Below are positions 1 to 6,511 of a stretch of 64,000 nt of DNA, in pieces. The translations under genes were made by a program, and so were the position numbers. The stretch lies in the NCBI GenBank assembly GCA_963782345.1, contig CAWAJF010000007.1, forward strand, positions 1 through 64,000. The letters run 5' to 3'. The DNA comes from DASUPK01 sp963782345 (GTDB lineage Bacteria; Actinomycetota; Thermoleophilia; Solirubrobacterales; 70-9). The notes beneath the pieces are model-generated. The model saw only the letters and a list, made by a program, of their open reading frames with translations, made no database searches and was not told where the DNA came from. Every line of letters starts with the position of its first letter. Positions within the stretch are counted from its first letter, which is position 1.

Positions 1-16
1 CCACTGAACGGGACCG

Positions 17-1075
17 CTACGAGTAGGAGTCCCAGTACTGCAACTCGGGCAGTGGGTCGTAGGCCGCACCTCCGACGTACCAGCCCGGCGCGCTCCAGCG
101 CTCGAAGTGCAGATGGCAGCCCTGGGCGTCACCGGTCTCGCCGACCTTGCCGATCTGCTGGCCGGCGGTCACGCCGGTCCCGACCGGCGCCCAGCTCGGC
201 GCCTTCAGGTGCATGTAGACGGCGTCGGTGCCCGTGATCAAACCGTGGATGACGACGTAGTAGCCGGCTCCGCCCGCCTGGTAGGCGTTCACCGTCACCT
301 GGCCCTTCTCGAACACGTAGAGCTTCTCGCCGCAGGCCGCCGGCAGGTCCTGGCCCTGGTGGGTGTGGCCGGAACGGGGCGCGCCGAACCCCGAGTCCGC
401 TCCGCCGTACGAATGAGCACCCGGAACGGGGAACTGATGCAGGTGCATCGCGAAGGGCTGCGTCTGTCCGCCGGCGACAGAGGCTCTCGCTGTCCCCGCA
501 TCCGCGAGCCTCAGCTGGTAGGTGCCGTCCGGGACGATGCCGGCGGGCTGGGTGCCGTCCCAGGCGACCGTCTTGGACTCGGCGCCTTCGAAGGTGACCG
601 CGATCGGCTCGACCAGCTCGCCGGTTGCGTTCAGAACCTTGACCGTGGCCGTGCCGGCCTTGCGCGAGGTCAGGTTGAGGGCGGGGTTGACGTAGCCCTC
701 GACGAAGAAGCCGCCGCTCACCCGTCGCCTGGCGAGGATCTTCTTGATGCGCTTGGCGTCCTTCCTCGAAACGACGCCGTTGACCGGCCAGGCGCGCTCC
801 CGCTCGAAGGTCTTGACGCTCCTGAACGTCCCCTTGCCGTAGACCCCATCGATCGAGGTGGGCACCCCCAGCCGGGTGAGGGAGCGCTGCAGGTAGCGGA
901 CGTCCTTGCCCTTCGCGCCGCGCGCCAGCGGGCGCGAGCCGAAGCGGAAGACGCGGTGGTGCTTGCCCTTCTTGCCCCTGGGGAAAGCCGTGGCCGGGAC
1001 CGCCGGGGCGGCCACCGTCACCAGCGCGAGCGCGACTGCGGCGCACGCGAACGACCTGGGTCTGCCGATGCCCAT
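17..1075 (-). CDS. Secreted M23-family peptidase with peptidoglycan-binding and FlgD-like domains
   Basis: Predicted 352-aa exported murein endopeptidase. An N-terminal signal peptide (about residues 1-30) is followed by a PG_binding_1 domain (about 48-110), a FlgD-like Ig domain (about 141-191) and a C-terminal LytM/M23 domain (about 220-345). The M23 zinc and catalytic residues are visible as HTHQGQD (H239, D243) and HLHFE (H321, H323). The start is the ATG at 1075, because AGGAGA sits just upstream and the signal peptide begins there; a longer upstream frame would run into the divergent thrS start. The family cleaves peptide cross-bridges of peptidoglycan. The exact bond is not deducible. 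Confidence 0.9.
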   Translation of the reverse strand: MGIGRPRSFACAAVALALVTVAAPAVPATAFPRGKKGKHHRVFRFGSRPLARGAKGKDVRYLQRSLTRLGVPTSIDGVYGKGTFRSVKTFERERAWPVNGVVSRKDAKRIKKILARRRVSGGFFVEGYVNPALNLTSRKAGTATVKVLNATGELVEPIAVTFEGAESKTVAWDGTQPAGIVPDGTYQLRLADAGTARASVAGGQTQPFAMHLHQFPVPGAHSYGGADSGFGAPRSGHTHQGQDLPAACGEKLYVFEKGQVTVNAYQAGGAGYYVVIHGLITGTDAVYMHLKAPSWAPVGTGVTAGQQIGKVGETGDAQGCHLHFERWSAPGWYVGGAAYDPLPELQYWDSYS

Positions 1076-1144
1076 TGGCTCTCCTAACTGGTGTACGGCG
1101 GCGGAGTTGCGCATCCCTGCAAGCTGGGTGGTAACGCCCACGGC

Positions 1145-1150
1145 TAGATT
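1145..1150 (+). promoter_or_regulatory. Leaderless -10 (TAGATT) of thrS
   Basis: TANNNT hexamer 7 nt before the thrS GTG, with no Shine-Dalgarno in between, so transcription should start at or next to the start codon. The hexamer lies inside the perfect inverted repeat CGGCTA-GATT-TAGCCG (1141-1156). A second dyad, TGGG/CCCA, sits just upstream at 1125-1140. Confidence 0.6.
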
Positions 1151-1157
1151 TAGCCGG

Positions 1158-3095
1158 GTGATCAAGGTCAAGCTGCCAGACGACTCCGAGCTCGAGCTCG
1201 AATCCGGTGCGAGCGGCGCCGATGCCGCCGCCGCGATCGGCCCCGGCCTGGCGAAGGCCGCACTCGCCCTCAAGGTGGACGGGAAGCTTTGCGATCTCTC
1301 GGCGCCCGTGGCCGACGGCGAGCGGATCGAGATCGTCACGGACAAGAGCCCCGAGGCCCTGGAGCTGATCCGCCACGACGCCGCCCACGTGCTGGCCGAG
1401 TCGGTTCTCGACCTCTGGCCCGAGGCGAAGATCTCGATCGGGCCGCCGATCGAGAACGGCTTCTACTACGACATCGACTTCCCCGACGGCAGCCCCGGCG
1501 AGGAGGACCTGGCGCGGATCGAGGAGCGGATGGCCGAGCACGTCAAGGCCGACGAGCCCTTCGAGCGCCGCGAGCTGCCGGCGCGCGATGCGATCGAGCA
1601 CTTCCGCGCCCAGGGCCAGGACTACAAGGTCGAGCTGATCGAGGACCTGATCCGCGACGAGGGCGCCGAGGCGGTCTCGCTCTACCGGAACGGCCCGTTC
1701 GAGGATCTCTGCCGCGGCCCGCACGCACCGTCAACCGGCAGGATCGGCGCCTTCAAGCTCACTTCGCTCGCGGGCGCCTACTGGCGCGGCGACGAGACCC
1801 GCCAGATGCTGACCCGGGTCTACGGAACGGCCTTCCTCGACAAGAGGGAGCTCGCCCAGCACCTCGAGCGCCTCGAGCAGGCGCGCGAGCGCGACCACCG
1901 CCGGCTCGGCCCCGAGCTCGACCTCTTCCAGTTCCGTTCCGAGGCCCCCGGGATGCCCTTCTGGCTCCCGCAGGGCACCGTCCTGCTGCGGCTGATCGAG
2001 GCCGAGGTGCGAAAGCAGCTGGATGCCCGCGGCTACGAGGAGATCAAGACGCCGCAGGTGCTCGACGTCGAGCTCTGGCACCGCTCCGGGCACTGGGACA
2101 ACTACAAGGAGAACATGTTCTTCACGGCCGCCGCCGAGCGCGAGGGGTCGGGCGACGAGCGCCAGTACGCGCTGAAGCCGATGAACTGCCCCGGGGCCTG
2201 TCTGGTCTTCGCTTCGGGCCGGCACTCCTATCGCGAGCTGCCGCTGCGGCTCGCCGAGTTCGGCCTGGTCTCCCGCTACGAGCGCGAGGGCGTCCTCCAC
2301 GGGCTTCTCCGCGTCCGAGCCTTCACCCAGGACGATGCGCACGTCTACTGCACCCTCGACCAGGTCACCGACGAGGTCGACTCGATCTGCGCCGGGATCG
2401 ACGAGCTCTACGAGCGCTTCGGCTTCGATGACGTCCGGGTGGAGCTCTCCACGCGACCGGAGAAGTCGATCGGGACCGATGAGCAGTGGGAGAGGGCGGA
2501 GGAGGCGCTGCGCGAGGCGCTGGAGCGCCAGGGGCGCGAGTTCGAGGTCAGCCCGGGCGAGGGGACCTTCTACGGGCCGAAGATCGACTTTCACGTCACC
2601 GATGCCCTCGGGCGCTCGTGGCAGTGCGGCACCTGCCAGCTCGACTTCCAGATGCCCGAGCGCTTCGATCTCGCCTACACGGGCGCGGACAACGCCGAGC
2701 ACCGGCCGGTGATGATCCACCGCGCGCTGCTGGGCTCGATGGAGCGCTTCGCGGGGATCCTGATCGAGCACTACGGAGGACGCTTCCCGCTCTGGCTGGC
2801 GCCGGTGCAGGCCGTCATCCTGCCGGTCGCCGACCGGCACAACGAGCGAGCCGCCGAGATCGCCGAATCGCTGCGCTCCTCGGGCCTGCGCGCGCGGGTC
2901 GACGACCGCACCGAATCCGTCGGCAGGAAGATCCGTGACGCCGAGCTCTCCAAGGCGCCCTACATGCTGGTCGTGGGTGACAAGGAGGCCGACGCGGGAA
3001 CCGTTTCGGTCCGCCACCACGGCGACGGCGACCTGGGCGCCATGCCCACGGGCGATCTGGCCGCTCGCCTGAAAGATGAGGTGGGCGCGGATTAG
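1158..3095 (+). CDS. thrS: Threonine-tRNA ligase
   Basis: Class II synthetase of 645 aa that charges tRNA-Thr. It has an N-terminal TGS domain (1-62), then the editing/SAD domain with the HDAAH motif at 73-77, then the catalytic core. Zinc ligands are recognisable as the Cys of MNCPGAC, the His of FTQDDAHVYC and the His of HRALLGS; a C-terminal anticodon-binding domain follows. The GTG start at 1158 is chosen because it begins the TGS domain and follows a well-spaced -10; the frame is open further upstream but would overlap the divergent M23 gene. The next unit is the infC operon. Confidence 0.97.
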   Translation: MIKVKLPDDSELELESGASGADAAAAIGPGLAKAALALKVDGKLCDLSAPVADGERIEIVTDKSPEALELIRHDAAHVLAESVLDLWPEAKISIGPPIENGFYYDIDFPDGSPGEEDLARIEERMAEHVKADEPFERRELPARDAIEHFRAQGQDYKVELIEDLIRDEGAEAVSLYRNGPFEDLCRGPHAPSTGRIGAFKLTSLAGAYWRGDETRQMLTRVYGTAFLDKRELAQHLERLEQARERDHRRLGPELDLFQFRSEAPGMPFWLPQGTVLLRLIEAEVRKQLDARGYEEIKTPQVLDVELWHRSGHWDNYKENMFFTAAAEREGSGDERQYALKPMNCPGACLVFASGRHSYRELPLRLAEFGLVSRYEREGVLHGLLRVRAFTQDDAHVYCTLDQVTDEVDSICAGIDELYERFGFDDVRVELSTRPEKSIGTDEQWERAEEALREALERQGREFEVSPGEGTFYGPKIDFHVTDALGRSWQCGTCQLDFQMPERFDLAYTGADNAEHRPVMIHRALLGSMERFAGILIEHYGGRFPLWLAPVQAVILPVADRHNERAAEIAESLRSSGLRARVDDRTESVGRKIRDAELSKAPYMLVVGDKEADAGTVSVRHHGDGDLGAMPTGDLAARLKDEVGAD

Positions 3096-3100
3096 CTGGC

Positions 3101-3106
3101 TATACT
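3101..3106 (+). promoter_or_regulatory. -10 (TATACT) of the infC leader transcript
   Basis: A near-consensus TATACT lies 6 nt after the thrS stop and exactly 7 nt before the ATG of a 10-codon ORF, giving a leaderless small ORF at the 5' end of the infC-rpmI-rplT transcript. No clear -35 is seen. Confidence 0.65.
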
Positions 3107-3113
3107 GGCTCCA

Positions 3114-3146
3114 ATGCCGGGCACCCACACCACGACGCGCATCTAA
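3114..3146 (+). CDS. Ten-codon Thr-rich leader peptide ORF upstream of infC
   Basis: Reading ATG to TAA gives MPGTHTTTRI, with four Thr codons (ACC, ACC, ACG, ACG) among residues 4-8. It starts 7 nt after TATACT, so it would be translated as a leaderless message. A hairpin (CACG/CGTG plus GCGC/GCGC, 3131-3156) spans its last codons and stop. Its Thr richness, tiny size and position downstream of thrS and ahead of a 164-nt fold suggest an attenuation-type leader peptide. This is an inference; a short chance ORF remains possible. Confidence 0.5.
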   Translation: MPGTHTTTRI

Positions 3147-3217
3147 GCGCCCCGTGTCCGCCTCACCGATCCAATCTCGCCCATCTTCTTCTTGAAGCTC
3201 CACCTCATGCGCAGTTA

Positions 3218-3381
3218 AGTGCGGCGTCCCGCGATCATCACCCGCGCCTGGACGGCTGCAAACCTTCGCCAGCCCTTGTCCTCGGTCGGCCGAATGCCGA
3301 CCAGCATTCGGCCTTCCTGCGTCCGCGGCTGTCTCGGTTTTCGCTCGCCAGCCGCGGGCACTGACCACGGGACGCCGCACT
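3218..3381 (+). ncRNA. Structured 5' leader of infC-rpmI-rplT
   Basis: A perfect 14-bp long-range helix pairs 3218-3231 with 3368-3381, ending 1 nt before the infC GTG. Inside it are: a helix at 3250-3281 (GGAC, GGCTG / CAGCC, GTCC with a 3-nt bulge); a 10-bp hairpin at 3288-3297/3304-3313 (loop CGACCA); a competing 7-bp hairpin at 3284-3290/3296-3302; and a 9-bp hairpin at 3323-3331/3349-3357. Leaders of infC-rpmI-rplT operons are bound by protein L20 in Bacillus and by other autoregulators elsewhere. Which ligand acts here, and whether it matches a known family, cannot be told by eye. Confidence 0.65.
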
Positions 3382-3382
3382 A

Positions 3383-3958
3383 GTGGCGGTCTCCCGCTTC
3401 GACCGCCGTCCGCCCGAGCGCGATTCGACTCGCATCAACGAGCGCATCCGCGTGCCCGAGGTTCGCCTGATCGACGAGAAGGGCGACCAGGTGGGGATCA
3501 TCCCGACGCCCGAGGCCCTGGAGCGCGCCCGCGAGCGCGACCTCGACCTGGTCGAGGTGTCTCCCACCTCGAAGCCGCCGGTCTGCCGCATCCTCGACTA
3601 CTCGAAGTACAAGTACGAGCAGGAGCAGAAGGCCAAGGCCGCCCGCAAGCACCAGCAGCAGGTGAACGTCCGTGAGATCAAGCTTCGCCCGAAGATCGCC
3701 CAGCACGACTACGAGACCAAGCGCGGCCACGTCGAGCGCTTCCTGAAGCAGCAGGACAAGGTCAAGGTGACGATCATGTTCCGCGGCCGCGAGCAGAGCC
3801 ACCCCGAGCGGGGCCGGATGCTGCTCGACCGCCTTCTCGAGGACGTCTCGGAGATCGGCGTGATGGAGCAGCCGCCCCTCCAGGAGGGGCGCAACATGAC
3901 GATGCTCCTGGGCCCCGCGCGCGGCGCCGGGCAGGAGAAGGAAGCGGCCGCGAGCTGA
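3383..3958 (+). CDS. infC: Translation initiation factor IF-3
   Basis: 191-aa IF-3, which binds the 30S subunit and monitors start codon and initiator tRNA. The N-domain (from INERIRVPEVRLID) and C-domain (KVTIMFRGREQSH) are both intact, with the linker rich in Lys and Gln. The GTG at 3383 directly follows the 3' strand of the 14-bp leader helix, and no Shine-Dalgarno precedes it, so folding of the leader is well placed to control initiation. A tail of about 15 residues rich in Gly, Ala and Glu follows the C-domain. First gene of infC-rpmI-rplT. Confidence 0.96.
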   Translation: MAVSRFDRRPPERDSTRINERIRVPEVRLIDEKGDQVGIIPTPEALERARERDLDLVEVSPTSKPPVCRILDYSKYKYEQEQKAKAARKHQQQVNVREIKLRPKIAQHDYETKRGHVERFLKQQDKVKVTIMFRGREQSHPERGRMLLDRLLEDVSEIGVMEQPPLQEGRNMTMLLGPARGAGQEKEAAAS

Positions 3959-4002
3959 CTCGCGCGTCGCCGCTCGGCTCTCTGCTTCAATAGTCGGCCC
4001 CG

Positions 4003-4206
4003 ATGCCGAAGATGAAGACCCATTCCGGCGCCAAGAAGCGCTTCCGCAAGACCGCCACGGGCAAGCTGCGCGGCAGGCGCGCCTACTCGAGCCACATCCT
4101 CGAGAAGAAGTCGCCCGAGCGGAAGCGGCGCTTCGAGCGGCCCTCTGAGATCTCCAAGGCCGATCGGAAGCGGGTCAACAAGCTGCTCGTGAAGGGCGGT
4201 CGCTGA
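4003..4206 (+). CDS. rpmI: 50S ribosomal protein L35
   Basis: 67 aa, basic, beginning MPKMKTHSGAKKRFRKTATG, the standard L35 signature. It lies 44 nt after infC, and its TGA overlaps the rplT ATG by one base (TGATG), implying translational coupling. Encoded in the conserved order infC-rpmI-rplT. Confidence 0.97.
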   Translation: MPKMKTHSGAKKRFRKTATGKLRGRRAYSSHILEKKSPERKRRFERPSEISKADRKRVNKLLVKGGR

Positions 4207-4565
4207 TGGCCCGCGCCACCAACGCCGTCGCCCGCAAGCGGCGCAAGAAGAAGGTCCTCGGCCGCGCCAAGGGGTACTTCGGGCGCAAGCACTCCAGCTA
4301 CCGGCTGGCCAACGAGCAGCTCATGCGCTCGGACGCCTACGCGTACCGCGACAGGCGCACTCGCAAGAGGGACTTCCGGCGACTCTGGATCACCCGGATC
4401 AACGCCGCCGCCCGGCAGGAGGGCATCAGCTACTCGCAGCTGATCCACGGCCTCAGCGAGGCCGGCGTCGACGTGAACCGGAAGATGCTCGCCGACATCG
4501 CGGTCACCGATCCCGATGGCTTTCGCCGATTCGTGGAACTTGCCCGGGAGGCTGCCGCCACCTAG
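4206..4565 (+). CDS. rplT: 50S ribosomal protein L20
   Basis: 119 aa, highly basic. The N-terminal extension (RRKKKVLGRAKGYFGRK) and the globular RNA-binding domain (FRRLWITRINAAARQ) are typical of L20, an early assembly protein that binds 23S rRNA. In some bacteria L20 also represses its own operon by binding the leader, which is relevant to the folded leader at 3218-3381. A strong intrinsic terminator follows 27 nt downstream, so the operon ends here. Confidence 0.97.
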   Translation: MARATNAVARKRRKKKVLGRAKGYFGRKHSSYRLANEQLMRSDAYAYRDRRTRKRDFRRLWITRINAAARQEGISYSQLIHGLSEAGVDVNRKMLADIAVTDPDGFRRFVELAREAAAT

Positions 4566-4592
4566 CGACAGGCAGCCAGAGCCAGATTTCCC

Positions 4593-4621
4593 GGGCGGTC
4601 CGCGAAGCGGCCGCCCTTTTT
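4593..4621 (+). terminator. Rho-independent terminator after rplT
   Basis: GGGCGG-T-CCGC, loop GAA, then GCGG-CCGCCC followed by five T residues: ten base pairs with a single bulged T and a U-tract. It ends the infC-rpmI-rplT transcript and is the clearest intrinsic terminator in the window. Confidence 0.88.
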
Positions 4622-4657
4622 CGTTCCAGGACCCTCAGATCCAACCCCGGCACATAG

Positions 4658-5383
4658 ATGATCACCAGCCCACACAACGAGAAGCTCAAGCTGATCCGCC
4701 GCCTCGGCAGACGGCGCAGCCGCGAGCGCGAGGGGCTCTTCGTCGCGGAGGGGGAGGATCTCCTCGCGGCCGCGCGCGCGGCCGAAGCGGAGCCCGTCGA
4801 GCTGCTGACCGCGGCAGGCGAGGGGCTGGGGGGGACGGAGGTCGAGCCCGCCCTGCTCGCCCAGGTCTCGAAGCTCGGGTCCGGGACGCGGGCGATCGGG
4901 GTCTGGCGTGAGTCCTGGGCGGATCGGCCGACCGCGCCATGCGTGTATCTCCACGCTGTCTCGGATCCCGGCAACGTCGGCACCGTGATTCGCACGGCCA
5001 ACGCGCTGGTCGGCGGGTCCGTGATCCTCGGCCCCGGCTGTGCCGATCCCTACGGCGCACACGCCGTCCGGGCGAGCATGGGCGCCGTCTTCGCCGAGCC
5101 CCTGATCCGGACCGAGGTCGACGCGAGTCCGAGGCCCCGGGCCGCGCTCGTCGCGCACGGCGGCGATCCGGTGGAGGCCCTCGACGGTGCGGCCACCCTG
5201 TGTCTCGGTGCCGAAAGAGAAGGACTGCCGGTTGAGGTCGCCGAACAGTGCGACGTCCGGGTGACGATCCCGGTGCGTGAGACCGCCGAGTCACTGAACG
5301 TGGCCGCGGCGGCGGCCATCGCTCTCCATCGGATATGCGAGGGTGCTCCGCCAGGAGCAACCCGTCTGAGGGCGAAGCCGTGA
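4658..5383 (+). CDS. TrmH/SpoU-family RNA 2'-O-methyltransferase
   Basis: 241 aa. An N-terminal substrate-binding segment starts MITSPHNEKLKLIRRL. The SPOUT domain shows the three SpoU motifs: SDPGNVGTVIRTANA (motif 1), CLGAEREGLP (motif 2) and ETAESLNVAAAAAI (motif 3). The family methylates ribose in rRNA or tRNA with SAM; the target nucleoside is not deducible. It lies between the rplT terminator and pheS, a common position for this rRNA methylase. Its last codons overlap copy A of the hairpin repeat (5335-5369). Confidence 0.92.
   Translation: MITSPHNEKLKLIRRLGRRRSREREGLFVAEGEDLLAAARAAEAEPVELLTAAGEGLGGTEVEPALLAQVSKLGSGTRAIGVWRESWADRPTAPCVYLHAVSDPGNVGTVIRTANALVGGSVILGPGCADPYGAHAVRASMGAVFAEPLIRTEVDASPRPRAALVAHGGDPVEALDGAATLCLGAEREGLPVEVAEQCDVRVTIPVRETAESLNVAAAAAIALHRICEGAPPGATRLRAKP
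5335..5369 (+). repeat. GCGAGGGTG/CAACCCG hairpin element, copy A (before pheS)
   Basis: ATGCGAGGGTG, then stem GCTCC, loop GCCA, stem GGAGC, then A, then ACCCGTCTGA. Outer GGGT/ACCC and inner GCTCC/GGAGC pair with one bulged A on the 3' side. It overlaps the end of the methyltransferase gene and ends 23 nt before the pheS start, on the same strand as pheS. Same architecture as the copies at 46560, 50146 and 53312. Confidence 0.7.
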
Positions 5384-5392
5384 AAGACACCG

Positions 5393-6511
5393 ATGACTGA
5401 GCGCATCGACGAGATCCGGAAGGAAGCCGCTGACGCGATCGGCGCTGCTTCGACGACCGCGAACCTCGAGGAGCTCCGGGTCCGCTACCTCGGCCGGAAG
5501 GCAGATCTGACCCAGATCCTCCGGGGGATCTCCGATCTGCCGCCGGAGGAGCGCGGCCCGGTCGGCAAGTCCGGCAACGAGGCTCGCCGGGAGCTCGAAG
5601 GGCTGCTCGAGGCGAAGAGCGCCGAGCTCGACGCGAGCGAGCTGGGGACGCGCCTTGCCGATGACGCGATAGACGTCACGTTGCCGGGGGCGCCGGCGTT
5701 GCCCGTCGGCGCCCAGAACCCGCTGCTCCGGACCCAGCGCGAGATCGAGGACATCTTCGTCGGGCTCGGCTACCGGGTGATGGAGGGGCCCGAGGTCGAG
5801 CTCGACCACTACAACTTCACGGCGCTCAACCACCCGCCGGGCCACCCGGCGCGGATGGCGCAGGACACCTTCTACGTCGACCCGGCGACCCTGCGCAGCG
5901 ACCTGCGCATCCCATCGAACGGCGACGAGCTGCCGCCCGGCCCCGAGGACGTCGTGCTCCGCACCCACACCTCGCCCATGCAGGTGCGCTCGATGGAGTC
6001 GCAGCCTCCGCCGATCTTCATCGTCGTCCCGGGTCGCTGCTACCGCTCGGATCCGTTCGACGCGACCCACAGCCCGATCTTCCATCAGGTCGAGGGCCTC
6101 GCCGTCGGCCCCGACATCACGCTGTCAAACCTGAAGGGAACGCTCGACGAGTTCGCCCGGGCGATCTTCGGGCCGGAGCGCGAGACCCGCTTCAGGCCCG
6201 GCTTCTTCCCCTTCACCGAGCCGAGCGTGGAGGTCGACGTCTCCTGCTTTCGCTGCGGCGGCAGCGGCCAGCTGCGCGACGGCTCGCGTGACCCCCTCTG
6301 CAAGGGGATCGGCTGGATCGAGATCCTGGGAGCGGGGATGGTGGACCCCAACGTCTACGGCTTCGTGCGCGACTCCGGCTACGACCCCGAGGAGATCCAG
6401 GGGTTCGCCTTCGGGATGGGGATCGAGCGGATCGCGATGCTCAAGTACGGCGTCCCCGACCTGCGCAAGTTCTTCGAGAACGACGTCCGGGTGCTGGAGC
6501 AGTTCCGATGA
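5393..6511 (+). CDS. pheS: Phenylalanine-tRNA ligase alpha subunit
   Basis: 372 aa catalytic alpha subunit of the heterotetrameric PheRS. The N-terminal helical arm is followed by the class II core with motif 2 region FDATHSPIFHQVEGL and motif 3 near FGMGIERIAMLKYGVPDLR at the C-terminus. It overlaps pheT by ATGA, so the two are translationally coupled. A copy of the hairpin element lies 23 nt upstream and is a candidate control site. Confidence 0.97.
   Translation: MTERIDEIRKEAADAIGAASTTANLEELRVRYLGRKADLTQILRGISDLPPEERGPVGKSGNEARRELEGLLEAKSAELDASELGTRLADDAIDVTLPGAPALPVGAQNPLLRTQREIEDIFVGLGYRVMEGPEVELDHYNFTALNHPPGHPARMAQDTFYVDPATLRSDLRIPSNGDELPPGPEDVVLRTHTSPMQVRSMESQPPPIFIVVPGRCYRSDPFDATHSPIFHQVEGLAVGPDITLSNLKGTLDEFARAIFGPERETRFRPGFFPFTEPSVEVDVSCFRCGGSGQLRDGSRDPLCKGIGWIEILGAGMVDPNVYGFVRDSGYDPEEIQGFAFGMGIERIAMLKYGVPDLRKFFENDVRVLEQFR

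Noticed and set aside
1121..1140. T-box-like GGGTGGTAACGC upstream of thrS
   Set aside because: It resembles the T-box core, but the best -10 lies downstream of it, so it would not be transcribed into the thrS mRNA. No specifier stem fits in the 83-nt gap.
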